From positions 3,274,501-3,338,500 of the forward strand of contig JAJTWR010000113.1 of the NCBI GenBank assembly GCA_021613335.1: a stretch of DNA of 64,000 nucleotides, read 5' to 3'. The notes under the pieces were generated by a model. That model searched no databases and was not told the DNA's origin. It saw only the letters and a list, made by a program, of their open reading frames with translations. Source of the DNA: Whitmania pigra. Lineage: Eukaryota > Annelida > Clitellata > Hirudinida > Haemopidae. This document shows positions 25,977 through 36,221 of the stretch, piece after piece. Each line of letters begins with the position of its first letter. The first letter of the stretch is position 1. The position numbers were made by a program, and so were the translations under genes.

Positions 25977-26010
25977 TCTCGAACGGTTTTACCGGTATGA
26001 CCTCCCAACA

Positions 26011-26755
26011 AATCAAAACATTGTGAATTGATAATTAATATTTCTCTATACAAAACAAATGTACATTATTCACAATTTGTGTTTGTCAGGACATACGACT
26101 GTCATCTACAACACCACAGCGACGAAGACTGCTTTCGTAACGAAACAAAATCCCAAGTCATCCTGCCAAAAAATCGTTAAATATAATTACCATTCAAATT
26201 AATAAAAATCAAACTAAAGTCAACAAAAAATTTATGACTCGTTTATGTAATTCTTCAATTTGTTTCTATTTACATATCTTTTAAGCTATCTTAAAGCATC
26301 ATTATCATGAAAAAGCAAGCAATCTGCTCATGTCATTCAGTTCAAAGATTGTTACTTTATAGCATTTAAATGTTATCATTGTAAATTGGCCAGTCCTAGC
26401 AATAGAGTTTGGCTTTGCTGGCAGGTACATTATCATTTAAAATGACCTTAATATAAAACAACACCTGAACCAATAAACAGCAACAACTAAAAATCACGTT
26501 TTATTCCTACAAACCATGGAAACCTATCAACTAAAGAATACTTGACCTTCCTGTTATTACCCAACAATGGTTGACTTCACTATTAATCACCCATAAACTA
26601 TTTGTATACCAACAAACCATTTGATGCACATGAGACTGTTGGAGAGTAATTCCGTTGGCCACCAATTCGACCCCTTATAATGTTAATAACAATGACAATA
26701 ACAATAGCAATAAACTACAAAGTAACAAATACCAATATTGAACATCTTAACATAC
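26011..26755. other. AT-rich stretch, no gene seen
   Basis: No coding signal, transposon end or RNA gene recognised. Confidence 0.4.
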
Positions 26756-27330
26756 CGTTGACAAAAACTTTCTTGAAAGCTTTCATACCCTGTCTTGGTT
26801 TGATTTCTATGCGCAAACTCTCTAAACTCCTAGTCATAATAAAAGGAGAATGAAAATATAATAATAATAATGATAATAAAAATGATGATAATGATAATAA
26901 TAATACCTATGCATCCATACATTAAAAAAGCCTCTCAAATATACTACAAATAATCCAGGAAAGTACAAAACTCAAATAAGACAATCAGAGCATTCAAAAA
27001 ATATGAAATTTCAATTAACTCTTTGAAGTCTTCTGGAGCGACATTGGAAACCAATAGCATTAAGTTATCGTCCGGCACAATGCCCAATCCAAGTTGGGAG
27101 AGAGCTGAAAAGGCAACGTCTTTCTGGAGACTCACCAACAACCTTCGTTTAGGAAGAAAAGTTAATAATAAGCAAGTAACGGCTGGAGTAATGTTCCCTC
27201 AAACTAACCTTCCTCCCAAGGTTTTAGCAATGTCTTTGAGTTCGATGAGGTTAACACCTGGGTTTTCTTCCAACCTAACTGCATAAACCCTTGACCCACC
27301 TCGAACTTTTCTTACCATCCTCAAGGCCTA
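26756..27330 (-). CDS. unidentified exon-like segments (possible gene fragment)
   Basis: Three minus-strand blocks look spliced. 27330-27205 reads ALRMVRKVRGGSR and NPGVNLIELKDIAKTLGG, with a TTTTAG acceptor and a GTTAGT donor. 27145-27000 reads SALSQLGLGIVPDDNLMLL and SNVAPEDFKELIE. 26825-26756 reads SLRIEIKPRQGMKAFKK and is followed by GTATG. The middle block lacks a convincing donor. Weak resemblance to the YbaK/ProX aminoacyl-tRNA deacylase fold was considered but is not secure. It could be a gene fragment caught among transposons. Confidence 0.35.
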
Positions 27331-27401
27331 AAATATATTTGTATCGACAAAATACATTTACTAACTTAATAAAAGCAAAACGTCCAGGTTTTAGCATTTA
27401 A

Positions 27402-27760
27402 ATGCTCAACCAAACAGTCACCAGATCAGGGTTTCTTTCAGGCATACCCTCGGGGGGGAGTCTTTGGACTAAATTTTTAGTATCTGGTTTGATTGAATGT
27501 ATTGAAGTGAGATGGCTGTCCCACCACAGGATTGTGAATGTTGTCTTCAGAAGCTTAAAATCAATTTTGATAGCATGTGAGCATATTCACAAAGAAGGAA
27601 AAAATTCGGCCTCATTAGCTGGTGGAATTTTGATTGAGATTAGAAATGAAAGTTTTATAATCATCTGCCAAGTTATGAATGCAATTCTCTTTTCTCAGCA
27701 ATGCTTTGGGCACGAAAAGCTGGGCCCCCGAACCCATGAAATACCCCCGAACTCATGAAA
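27402..27760 (+). pseudogene. hAT transposase fragment
   Basis: The frame reads VRWLSHHRIVNVVFRSL, then ILIACEHIHKEGKNSASLAG and EIRNESFIIICQVMNAILF. These match the TRWLSH...AV..SL, SASLA.GL and F......L.DVL blocks in the middle of hAT/ZNF862-like transposases. No ends or duplication found. Dead. Confidence 0.75.
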
Positions 27761-27775
27761 TACCCCCCGAACAAC
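27719..27775. repeat. short tandem repeat, about 21-bp unit
   Basis: Nearly three copies of CCCCCGAACCCATGAAATA with small variants, immediately after the hAT fragment. Confidence 0.7.
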
Positions 27776-28259
27776 AATGCCTGAAAGAAACCCAGCACCA
27801 GATTAATCTATCTAAACGCATTTTTATTAAGTGTCAACTGGTATTGATGCAAGTTAAAGGTTGATAAGTTACACACTAACAAAACTTTAAAGGAAAAAAC
27901 AATGAAACCTTATCCAGAGAAGAATTGAAAGCCATCGTTGAACTCCACGACTAAACTTTCGATTGAACCGTGCGCCGACACATACATCCTGCGGTGTAAA
28001 TATGAGCCTACAAATAACTTATTTCACGTTTTTTTCCTAAAAATAATACTTTAATATGTAGATATATTTAAAAAATTTTTTAATAACCTTATACCTACTT
28101 AAAATTAGACTTTAGTTATAGTAATTACTCTAAAAACTGTAAAAAACTACTTTTCGTATATCTACATTTAAAGTATTAATTATATTTAAAACTATTTTAC
28201 AAATTTAAAATGGCAACTACAAATTAATAATTTTTTTTTACATTTACCAAACAATGTTT

Positions 28260-29374
28260 CTTGAATCTTGTTAAGAACAATAGTGAACGCCTAATTATTT
28301 GAGCGAGATAATTTGTTGCGAGCTTATTGTTATTCGAAGACGTTGGTTACGACGTTTATCCCCTCAGCATCGTTTATTCATATGATTAGATACTAAGTCA
28401 ACAATTAATGGCGGCTTCGAATGACATAAATAAAACACGGAATGATACTGTTGCTCTCAATCCTGACATAGTACGATTCATCTGTTACTAGTACATTCTA
28501 TTATTGCTTTACAAAACTTGCGTTTATGTAAACATTCGAAACTGATCTCATTCTCTAGGTTTTATTAAATTGTTCCTTATAATTTGTTAGTGATTTATGT
28601 TGTCAATTAATAAGCTTTTGCTTTTCAGCATTTCAAACCAGTTTAGTTTAGTCCTTGTTTTTATATAACATAAGCACATTAAAATAAAACTTTTTTCTGT
28701 AATAAAAATCAATATCATAAATAGTCTATTTCAATTTGTCATGTCATGTTTATTATCAAGAGTTACAAATTTCATGAATGACTTGCAGTTTGCAGAGCAG
28801 GGGGGCATTCCACTGAGCCAACTTAAGGCCACCCTTGCCAGAGCTGGTGGCTCTGATTTGCCTCCCAGGGTCATTGAAATGGCCCTGCAAAAAGCAGACA
28901 TGGACAAGAACAAGATTCTTGATTACAAGGAGTTTGTGGAAATGGTAAGTGGAAAGGAATAAACATGTTAATCACTGACATTTATTTTTATGTACCAGTT
29001 TAGGAGACTAATTGGTAAATGTTTGCTAATTATTATTTGGTATAGTTTAGAATTTAGTGCCATAACAAAAATTAACCATATCTGTGGCTCGGAGGCTGAT
29101 ATTGCATTTTATTAACGATTTATTATTCAACTAATTTATGATCAGCATCTCATCACTGTTGTATAAATCAATGCTTTAAAAGGAATCGAGTTGTGACTCA
29201 GGAAACTAGTGTTGTCAAGAATTATGTCAACATCCTGCACAGCTATAATTGATATTTGGGAATTTCCATATTTGTCATTTTGTCAACATTGGCTTTGAAT
29301 GGGCATTTATTTTGATTGAGGTTGCAGGATATATAGTTTGAAATGGTTAAGCTAAAACTATAATAATATTTTGT
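28260..29374. repeat. segmental duplication, copy 1 (EF-hand segment)
   Basis: This stretch is closely similar to 42010-43225, including non-coding flanks. After the composite hAT insertion the homology resumes at 35662 and stops near 35778. Confidence 0.85.
28789..28962 (+). CDS. EF-hand exon resembling the N-terminus of rhomboid-related proteases, copy 1
   Basis: An acceptor TTGCAG precedes 28789. The frame reads FAEQGGIPLSQLKATLARAG, then DLPPRVIEMALQKADMDKNK and ILDYKEFVEM, ending at TAA 28960. DMDKNKILDYKE is a complete calcium-binding EF-hand loop (acidic or polar at 1, 3, 5 and 9, Glu at 12). The spacing and the IPLxxL / LPPxVI...AD wording resemble the EF-hand region before the membrane domain of RHBDL2/3 and fly rhomboid-4. 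No rhomboid domain follows. In this copy the preceding exon-like piece (HFKPV then stop) is broken. Either a small EF-hand protein or a duplicated gene fragment. Confidence 0.5.
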   Translation, partial: FAEQGGIPLSQLKATLARAGGSDLPPRVIEMALQKADMDKNKILDYKEFVEMVSGKE

Positions 29375-29649
29375 GTATAATAAAATGATGGGCAAAAATC
29401 GAATCGAATCTCAATGGTCAAATCATTTGTAAAATGATTTAAATCTCAACAACCAAATCTCAAATAGAATCAAAAAATTCCAAATAGAATCAAATCTCAA
29501 ATGCCCAAATCCCAAATCGAATCAAATCTTCCAAAATTTACTGCTGCCCTAGCTTTGCAAATTTTTTCGAGCAAAACACAATGAAATTAACAGCCAACAT
29601 TTTTACAGTTTTATTACCGTTTAAAAAAATCATTAAAACCCAGTTTGAG

Positions 29650-30440
29650 TCCATCACCTTGCAGCACCTGTGTTGCTTCTTCAAATGGCTCAAGTAAAGA
29701 GACAAGCTCAAGCAGCAAAGAACGTGAAACTGTGATTCGAGGGACACGTGCACCTGAGCGGCATTTGACTTCCTTGGCTTTAACTAGAGTTTCATTAACC
29801 GCCTTCTATACTGCAGCTTGAGATAATATTCTTAGCATTATCAGATTGGAGTTCCATCTGGTAGGCACAGTGGCTAACAAAGTCAAGCCATCTGATTTTT
29901 TCTGGAGCTCTTCATTCCAGTATAGTGACCTGCGGAAGAAAACAACTATAGCGCTGCTTTCGTTTAAAATTTTCTCTGCTAAAGGAACAGTTTTTAGTGC
30001 ATCTTTAACAGCTAGCTGGAAGGTTTGTGCAAAACATGGAAGTCGATGGGATGTTCCTAAAACATGATTGTCCTGAAGAATATCCTCATTGTCATCAAAA
30101 TTTTTATCTGACAAAAACTCTGAAATTTCATCAGTATCATTCAATGGCTCTGAAGCCTCATCACGTTCTCTAATTTGACTTTTATCTTCCTTATGATCAA
30201 AGGCAAACCTGGCAGCTTCCTCGGAAAATATTGTGAATGCTTTGAGCATGTTTCTGGCATTATCAGTAACAACATATCCAATGCCAATGCTCTGCAACCC
30301 ATACTCTGACAGTATTTCCTCAAAAGCTGCACAAATATTTTTTCCTGTGTGTTGGGACCTGAAGTGTGTAAGCAGCCGTCTTTGTTCTCAGCTGAAAGCC
30401 TTCGTCAAAGTAGTGGAATTTTACTCCGATAATTGGTTCA
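29650..30440 (-). pseudogene. hAT (ZBED-type) transposase pseudogene
   Basis: Minus strand: HYFDEGFQLRTKT (about 30410), GIGYVVTDNARNMLKAF (30270), HRLPCFAQTFQLAVKDALK (30040) and VPTRWNSNLIMLRI (29850). A last block LLELVSLLEPFEEATQVLQG lies near 29690. These are the ordered DNA.NM / RC.AH.LQL / T.RWNS / L.PFE.AT landmarks of hAT transposases. Frameshifts near 30340 and 29820 and a stop near 29630 disable it. It belongs to the element whose ends are at 29383 and 30613. Confidence 0.85.
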
Positions 30441-30618
30441 AATGAAAAAATATATAACCATCTTTATTTCAATGATTTGATTTGAAAAAGCAAATCGAAT
30501 CAAAAAAAGGTAAATCTAATCGAATCAAAATCACTGGGGCCAAAATCGAATCCAACAATGTTCAAATCGAATCGCAACCATGCCTAAATCGCGATTTGAT
30601 TCGCCCATCACTGCTGTC

Positions 30619-30797
30619 CAGTGGCAGATTAAGGAGGGGGGCATGTGACTTGTAAAGGCAAAAATTAGTTAAATCTATCTTTATTTAATTTGCTTAAAAA
30701 TTATTTCATTAATTTGGACGACAATTTTAGTTGCTAAATCTCCCTAATTTACTGATTCCAGCGCATTCCCCCGGTCGAAGTATTCTAGATGCGCCAC
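30619..30797. mobile_element. small hAT-like MITE
   Basis: Begins CAGTGGCAGATTAAGG and ends with the reverse complement of CAGTGGCGCATCTAGAA, with G-rich runs inside each end, as in CAGTGGCG-type non-autonomous hAT elements. No target duplication found. Confidence 0.5.
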
Positions 30798-31655
30798 TGA
30801 TGATGATGATGATGACGATTCCGAGTTTGATGGCCTATGTTCAATCAGAACTTCAAGACCATTTCAATTTTAGGCCTAAGTGTTCTTCGAGAAAGTTTCT
30901 AGGGCTGTGAAACTTGGAGGGGAAATCTGATCCATGTCTGCCTGGATAGGTCTGGATACAATAAGTGCCAATGTTAGAAGCAAATATCACAGACTTGTAG
31001 TCGTTTCTCCTTTCAAAATATCCAGACAGCACGCACTGCTAAACGGGTTACATCAGGTTTATTGCAGCTTATCAATCTCAGTATCATCTTATGGTAAGAT
31101 TCAAAATTATTGTTGTATCGAGAATAGCTGCAATTATTTATTATCGGCGATATCCAATACGGGAATTATGGGTAAGTGGCACTGCCCAAACCAACCAGAA
31201 AATCTCTTTATTTTGTTTGTCAGCTTCTGAGGAAGGGATAGAAATTGATTGGCCTCCACTAACCAGAAAAAAAACTTTTTTGCTTATCAGGTTTTGCACC
31301 ACCAACCAGGGGATTCCTCATGGGTAAATCCGACAATACTATCGCCGCGACACCAATAATGCAATATTAACAACCTTGAATAACTCTTTGCTAATATACA
31401 AAACTCAACAATGAGTTTATTCAAAAATTTAGATTTTTTATTCATATGATCTTCATTTAATTACTAATAAATGAAAATGGCGTGGAGGTCACACCGAAGA
31501 AGCAGTCAATTTATATGCGAATTTTAAATCAATCAGTCATTTAAATGGGTTTCAATGACAGGGAGTTCGTGAGCTGGTGCCATACGACTCTGTCGGAATT
31601 TCGTCAACAAATGCAGCATGACTTTACCCATTTGTCTGTGCAGTATGAGCTTGGC

Positions 31656-32119
31656 CTAGGTAGCCACCATGACTAAAAGAGTATTACAGAGGAAAAAAAA
31701 TGGCATGAAGATTAGCATTAAATTGTCAGTTTGTATATCGACATCTGCGAAGCCAATGGTAGCCAACGTGGTGAACATAAAATAAAATGCATCTAGGAAT
31801 TGGAAGTTTTCGTATTTACATATCACGTAGGATCCTAAGAAGAGATAAGCGAGTGATGCTGACAATGATATGGCAAAGGTCACTTTCTCATTCCTCATCG
31901 AGTAAATAGCACTGTTGCGATCAGTGACTTCCTGTAGCTCTTCTTGATTGGCAAACCTCTTAAAGTGGATCTTTACGTTGCGAATGAAATTGTCAACGGC
32001 CTTTATTAACAGCCCTGCTAGTCGGAAATAGGTGTTCAGACACAGAGGAATACCAATTGTTGCATAAACAATGGTCGTTATTTTTCCCAAATCCGTTTTT
32101 GGCACGAGATCACTATAAC
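31656..32119 (-). pseudogene. two-pore-domain K+ channel (K2P/TASK-like) fragment
   Basis: After an acceptor (TTCAAG) at 32120 the minus strand reads GYSDLVPKTDLGKITTIVYA, then IGIPLCLNTYFRLAGLLIK (end of pore 1 and TM2). An intracellular loop and TM3 follow (FAISLSASLAYLFLGSYVI), then pore 2 FTTLATIGFADVDIQ and TM4, with a stop at 31656. Order and spacing match K2P channels. In the first selectivity filter GYG is GYS and in the second GFG is GFA, changes that should abolish K+ selectivity. TM1 and the first pore helix are absent. It lies inside a composite transposon, so it is best read as captured, decaying host DNA. Confidence 0.75.
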
Positions 32120-32495
32120 CTTGAAGTGGAATGTAAAAATAATAGTTTCAAGTTATTTTTGCCATATATTGTACAATTTTTTATTTTTTAATTGTTGTAT
32201 TAAAAATTAAAATGACAGAACAATTATAAGTCGTAGTCAATTATGAAGTAAAGTTACAAAATAATATTTGTTTGAATTGACAGTGCATGGGTATGCTATC
32301 AAGACTAGAGTTGTAAAAAAACATGTTTTTTTTTGTCCGAGTTTTTTATGTGTTTTTTATGAGTTTTTTTATGGTTTTTTATTGTTTTTTTTTTTAAATA
32401 TATCGAAAAATGATAATTCATGATTGGACAAACAGATTTATTGCAACTTCAATAAAACAAACAATAAAAAATAAGAATAGCAGTGCTAATTTAAA

Positions 32496-32744
32496 TCAGT
32501 TTTGATCCATTTCATCAAATTCACTGTCTTCATCCTTCTCAGATTCTTCGCCTTCTGCTTCAGAGTTGTGATTACTTTCTGAAGTACTGCAAGCCATAAG
32601 CTTTAAGTTTTGGGAAATAAAAACTAGTTTTCTAGCTCTGTTTGTGGTGAGGCGGTTCCGTTTATCATTCTGGATAAATGAATAGGCACTGAAACTTCTT
32701 TCAGTTACAGCGGTTGATTCAAGACACTTATTCGGACTCCTCAA
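32496..32744 (-). pseudogene. hAT transposase C-terminal (dimerisation) fragment
   Basis: Contains ESTAVTERSFSAYSFI and RNRLTTNRARKLVFI, the conserved hAT dimerisation motif (ERSFS...K....NRL), followed by an acidic tail and stop. Nothing upstream belongs to it. Confidence 0.75.
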
Positions 32745-33107
32745 AATAAAATTTGAATATGACCACCGACTACTACTGCTGAATTGTGTTGTTCAAGATG
32801 AATGGTGGAGAATGAGAGCAAGTTTCAAAGAGGTGATACATTGAAATGTGCTTAACCAGTGTTTAGTCGTAGGAGCAGTTTGCATTAATGCTGTAATTCA
32901 GCATTCTAGGATTGCCTTACAAAATGCCACTAAAAACCAGATATCATTAATTCATCAAGTGTATTTTGGAAAAATGAATCACTGGCTTCCACGAAGAAAC
33001 GCGTATTTTGCATATTCGGCATAAAGAACTCTGAAATACTGTTATTAGTATAAAAGGTCTCCGGCAGAAATTTCTGGAAAACGGGCACAGCGGCCACGGT
33101 CCCGTAA

Positions 33108-33190
33108 AAGTATTTCCAAACCCTAACCAGCCATGGCTGATTAATATTCATAAGAACACGCTATGATTAGTTGAGATCTTAAATAGGTCA
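33108..33190. repeat. left arm of an about 80-bp inverted repeat
   Basis: Starts TATTTCCAAACCCTAACCAG. The reverse complement of 34676-34760 is nearly the same. The arms enclose a reverse-transcriptase relic. Confidence 0.85.
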
Positions 33191-33199
33191 GAAGCACAT

Positions 33200-34520
33200 A
33201 TGATTTTCAGCTGAATCAGGAACTTTTCGTCACAGAGAACTCTCTCCTCTCCGAAGTCCTTGATGCACTGAGAAAATGTGGGAAATCATTTCGAGGATCT
33301 GATGGCATCCTCTACGAGATGCCCAGAAGGCTACCTACAACAAGCCTTAAAGGGATTGTAGCTCTCTTCAACCAATCCTAGTGGTCAGGAATGGTTCCTT
33401 GTTCCTGGAAGAGGGCTATAGTCGTCCTAATCCCAAAGAAAGGGAAGCTTCCAGCACTGCCCTCCGCTTACCTCCCCATCTCTCTGCCTCCAGTCTTTGT
33501 AAACTCCTGGAGCGGGTGATTGCCACAAGACTCAGATGGTTCCTAGAAAAAAAAACATGTTGAATCAGTATCAAGCTGGTTTCAGAAAAGGCCGAGGCTG
33601 TGTGGACCACATAGTCAGACTGACGCAGGATATTGCCGCATCCTCAACCAAGAAGCAGATGATGCTTAGAGTCTTCTTAGACTTTCGACATGGTTTGGAG
33701 AGAGGGGATCATAGGACAACTTTCCGACATGGGTGTCAAGGGCAAACCATTGGAATGGACCCACAACTTCCTCCAGAATAGAAGTATTCAAGTGAATGGT
33801 GGATCAGCTCTCTCCGAACCAGTCGTATTAGAAAACGTCACTCCACAAGGCAGCCTCCTCAACCCTCTTTTATTCATCATCATGATGAATGCGATTCCAG
33901 ATCTAGAAAGGAGTCGAGCTGTCCGTTAATGCTGACGACATTGCTCTATGGACAACCCGGACGTCCTTAAAAGCAATGACTTTCACGCTTGCAGAAGCAG
34001 CTTAACACTAAGGCTAGGTTTTTATCTGCAAATGGTTTTAAATTGTCTAAATCACAAACAATTTTATTTACAGTTAGGCCAAGAAGAGCGAAGCTAGCAT
34101 CATACTTCTCATCGGAAAGGAGCAAATCTCCCTGTTTCCAACGGCCACTTTCTTTGGAATCGTTCTAGACGCAAGACTAAGTTGGTCTGCTCATGCAGAA
34201 GCTGTGAAGACATGTTGCTTGAAAAAACTCAATGCAATGAAAGCTATCTCGGGAAGCTCATGGGGTGCTAGCAAATCCACTCTGCTACAAGTCTACAGAG
34301 CCACCATCCGCACTCTCCTTGGCTGCGATGTGGTAGATCTGGGATGCAAACAGATCAGGGACACCAGGCACTGAAGATTTGTTGTGGTGGCATGAGGGGA
34401 ACAAGTGCCTCGTCTCTGCTGATGGAATGCGGTGAGCTTCCTCTCGACTTAAGCCCTAACGTCCTGTTCAACTCGACGTATGCTCGACGAGAGCGCGTGT
34501 TCGGTTCCTGTTGCGGAATA
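33200..34520 (+). pseudogene. non-LTR retrotransposon reverse-transcriptase relic (jockey/CR1-type)
   Basis: In shifting frames: LRKCGKSFRGSDGILYEMP (33260), AIVVLIPKKGKLPALPSAYL (33415), KLLERVIATRLRWFLE (33500) and NQYQAGFRKGRGCVDHI (33560). Then VVLENVTPQGSLLNPLLFII (33825), a YADD-like ADDIALW after a frameshift (33935), FFGIVLDARLSWSAHAEAV (34155) and the TLLQVYRATIR tail. This is the standard order of a LINE reverse transcriptase. At least four frameshifts and several stops; no endonuclease seen. Old inactive copy. Confidence 0.88.
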
Positions 34521-34675
34521 ATTTAATATCTAAAGTTAGGGTTGGGATAGTGTTAAGGGTAATAATTTAACAATTTTAGGGTTTGGGTTAGATTTGTTTT
34601 TCTAATTAATATTAAATTAATTGCAACTAGTTATTAATTTGTAAACGAAAATATCTCCAAAACGTTTGCTATGCT

Positions 34676-34760
34676 GTGACCTATTTCAGATCTCAACCAA
34701 TCATAGTGAGCGCTTACGAATTAGTCAGCCATGGCTAGTGCTGGTTAGGGTTTGGAAATA
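34676..34760. repeat. right arm of the inverted repeat
   Basis: Ends CTGGTTAGGGTTTGGAAATA, the inverse of 33108 onward. Weak similarity may continue beyond both arms for another 100 bases. Confidence 0.85.
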
Positions 34761-35790
34761 CGCCTCCCGTAAGCTATCTTTATTTATGAAAAATTCTAGG
34801 AAAGTAAGCTCATATTTAGTTGATATCGATACTATTAAAAAAATTGTTTTCGTTAAATTAATGAAAATGTAATTGTAATATTCGGAAATGTTCCATACTT
34901 TATATGCCTTATCGGCAAGTACTTTTTTCTAAGTCTTTTTTATCATTGCAGGTGATTAGCTATGGCAGTAATATTGCTACAGGCATAAACCATCAACTTT
35001 TCATAGCTGAATGTTTTAAAATCCAGGAAAAATTGCCGGCCCCTGGGCGCTTGACCCTTTTTATCAACGCTTTTGTTTATTTGTTGAGATTGGTGGAATC
35101 ATTATCAAAATGATTTTTCTAAAGAGTTAGAATGAAACGGAGGGAAAGCGAAGCCATGAATTAGACGCAATGTAGAGCTATACTTTCAGCTAGAATGTCT
35201 CCAGTATGATATCATTTCTGTAAAATATTTACTTGCTGGACATCAGGTTAGTATTTATTAATTATTACATAGCAAAATGAGACTTTTAAAGTCAGAATTA
35301 CTACACAGGTTTTCAAGATAGGGTATTAATCATTTTGGATAATCGATTCTCTGTTACAGAATAACTTCAAATATGTTTTAACCAGAAGTGTCACTTAAGT
35401 TGTTTTCAGTAAGTGGTGGACAAACCGAATATGTTTCCTTAAAGTTGCATTCGTCGGGGACGTCATTTGGGGCAACGATCATCTCATCAGGTTGAGCGAC
35501 GGTTTGCCCCTCCTCCACTTGGAAGCTAAAATGACGTCCCTACATTCGTAACGCTAATTTAGAACAATTAAAATTGAGGCCAAAATCGAACCCAGCAATG
35601 TTCAAATTGAATCGCAACCTTGCCTAAATCGCGATTTGATTCGCCCATCACTGGTATAATATAATAATCACATTTAGGCATCAATGTGGCAATTAGTTCG
35701 GTTTCAAGGTTTGCTCGGTTTCTTGCAACTTAAATCACTCAGCTTCTGTTGTGCTTCCTTAAGACACCTTTAATTCTTTGACTCTGGCAG

Positions 35791-36221
35791 ATCTTGGACT
35801 GCTAGAGGTTCTTCTCTACTTGAAAGACTACTACGATGAGAGTGTTTTGAAGGATTACCCTGCTATACAGGTACAAGTATGGCTGTAGAGTTTATTTTGA
35901 TAAAGTTTAAAATGGTATCGAATTATTAAGCTATAAAAATAGATAGTTCATCATCTGTGCCCTATAGCATGGTATAATCTTTGCTTTATAGAGTAAATGT
36001 AGTGGCTAAATGAGTATAATTAACTGATATTGTGATTGGCATTGTTAAGAATGTTGTGTTTTGAAATCAGCTATAAAGCCCAGAAAATATTTCTTTTTTA
36101 GAATTTCCTTGATACCATGGGTCGAGAGAACTTCTTTGAAAAGTACATAAAGGAGATTAGAATGTCACCACATGCCCCTGAGAGAGTGGCTCTAGTCAAA
36201 AAAGTCCTTGTCATGCAATAA
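35791..36221 (+). CDS. glutathione S-transferase-like C-terminal exons (orphan)
   Basis: Two exons, 35791-35870 and 36102-36221, with CAG acceptor, GT donor and TTTTAG acceptor. They read DLGLLEVLLYLKDYYDES, LKDYPAIQNFLDTMGREN, FFEKYIKEIR and end LVKKVLVMQ stop. The pattern AD.-L-LLE-L-Y...L..(F/Y)P.L..F......N...KY is that of the alpha-helical C-terminal domain of alpha/sigma-class GSTs. No upstream GST exons were found between here and 28 kb. The exon begins just where homology to the 42-43 kb duplicate ends. Either the 5' exons were lost or they lie further off, split by the composite transposon. Confidence 0.55.

Larger units (their letters stand above)
21366..26010 (-). pseudogene. PSMD2: 26S proteasome subunit PSMD2/RPN1 pseudogene, intron-containing
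   Basis: Unprocessed copy covering about residues 70 to 530 of the roughly 908 of RPN1. Segments in order: [11 protein letters not shown] and [17 protein letters not shown] (25.3 kb), [12 protein letters not shown] (25.05), WQELEDQSD and NDIVPYLMQHNAEAEACEVL (24.7), YVPYPENVNLL (24.5), QMFFELGDHEVKQ (23.0), LDIMEPKVPEDIYKSHLEP (22.77), [20 protein letters not shown] (22.5), [20 protein letters not shown] (22.28), GLAYSGSNRDDV (21.7), GSCNGSICTTILQTLMEK (21.45). Lesions: in-frame TGA at 24741-24743, TAA near 24642, frameshifts near 22005, 21950 and 21475, and an early stop at 21366. The C-terminal half, including the rest of the PC repeats, is absent. It is also interrupted by a hAT element (23060-24163) and a foldback element (25448-25976). 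A working copy must exist elsewhere. Confidence 0.88.
29375..35661. mobile_element. 6.27-kb composite hAT insertion with 8-bp target duplication
   Basis: The insert 29383-35653 is flanked by GTATAATA (29375-29382 and 35654-35661). The left end AAATGATGGGC and the right end (reverse complement CAGTGATGGGCGAATC) are hAT-type inverted termini. The same right-end sequence (about 80 bp) also occurs inside at 30530-30613, so the structure is left end, dead transposase, right end, about 5 kb of other DNA, second right end. Cargo: a two-pore K+ channel fragment, another hAT fragment, and a non-LTR reverse-transcriptase relic between inverted repeats. The duplicated locus at 43200-43235 shows the empty site. 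Confidence 0.75.

Noticed and set aside
27205..27330. YbaK/ProX aminoacyl-tRNA deacylase domain
   Set aside because: Only a loose resemblance in a few residues; the conserved lysine and HP motifs are not visible.
31091..31327. Plus-strand ORF thought to be an immunoglobulin-like domain
   Set aside because: No cysteine/tryptophan spacing or splice context supports it.
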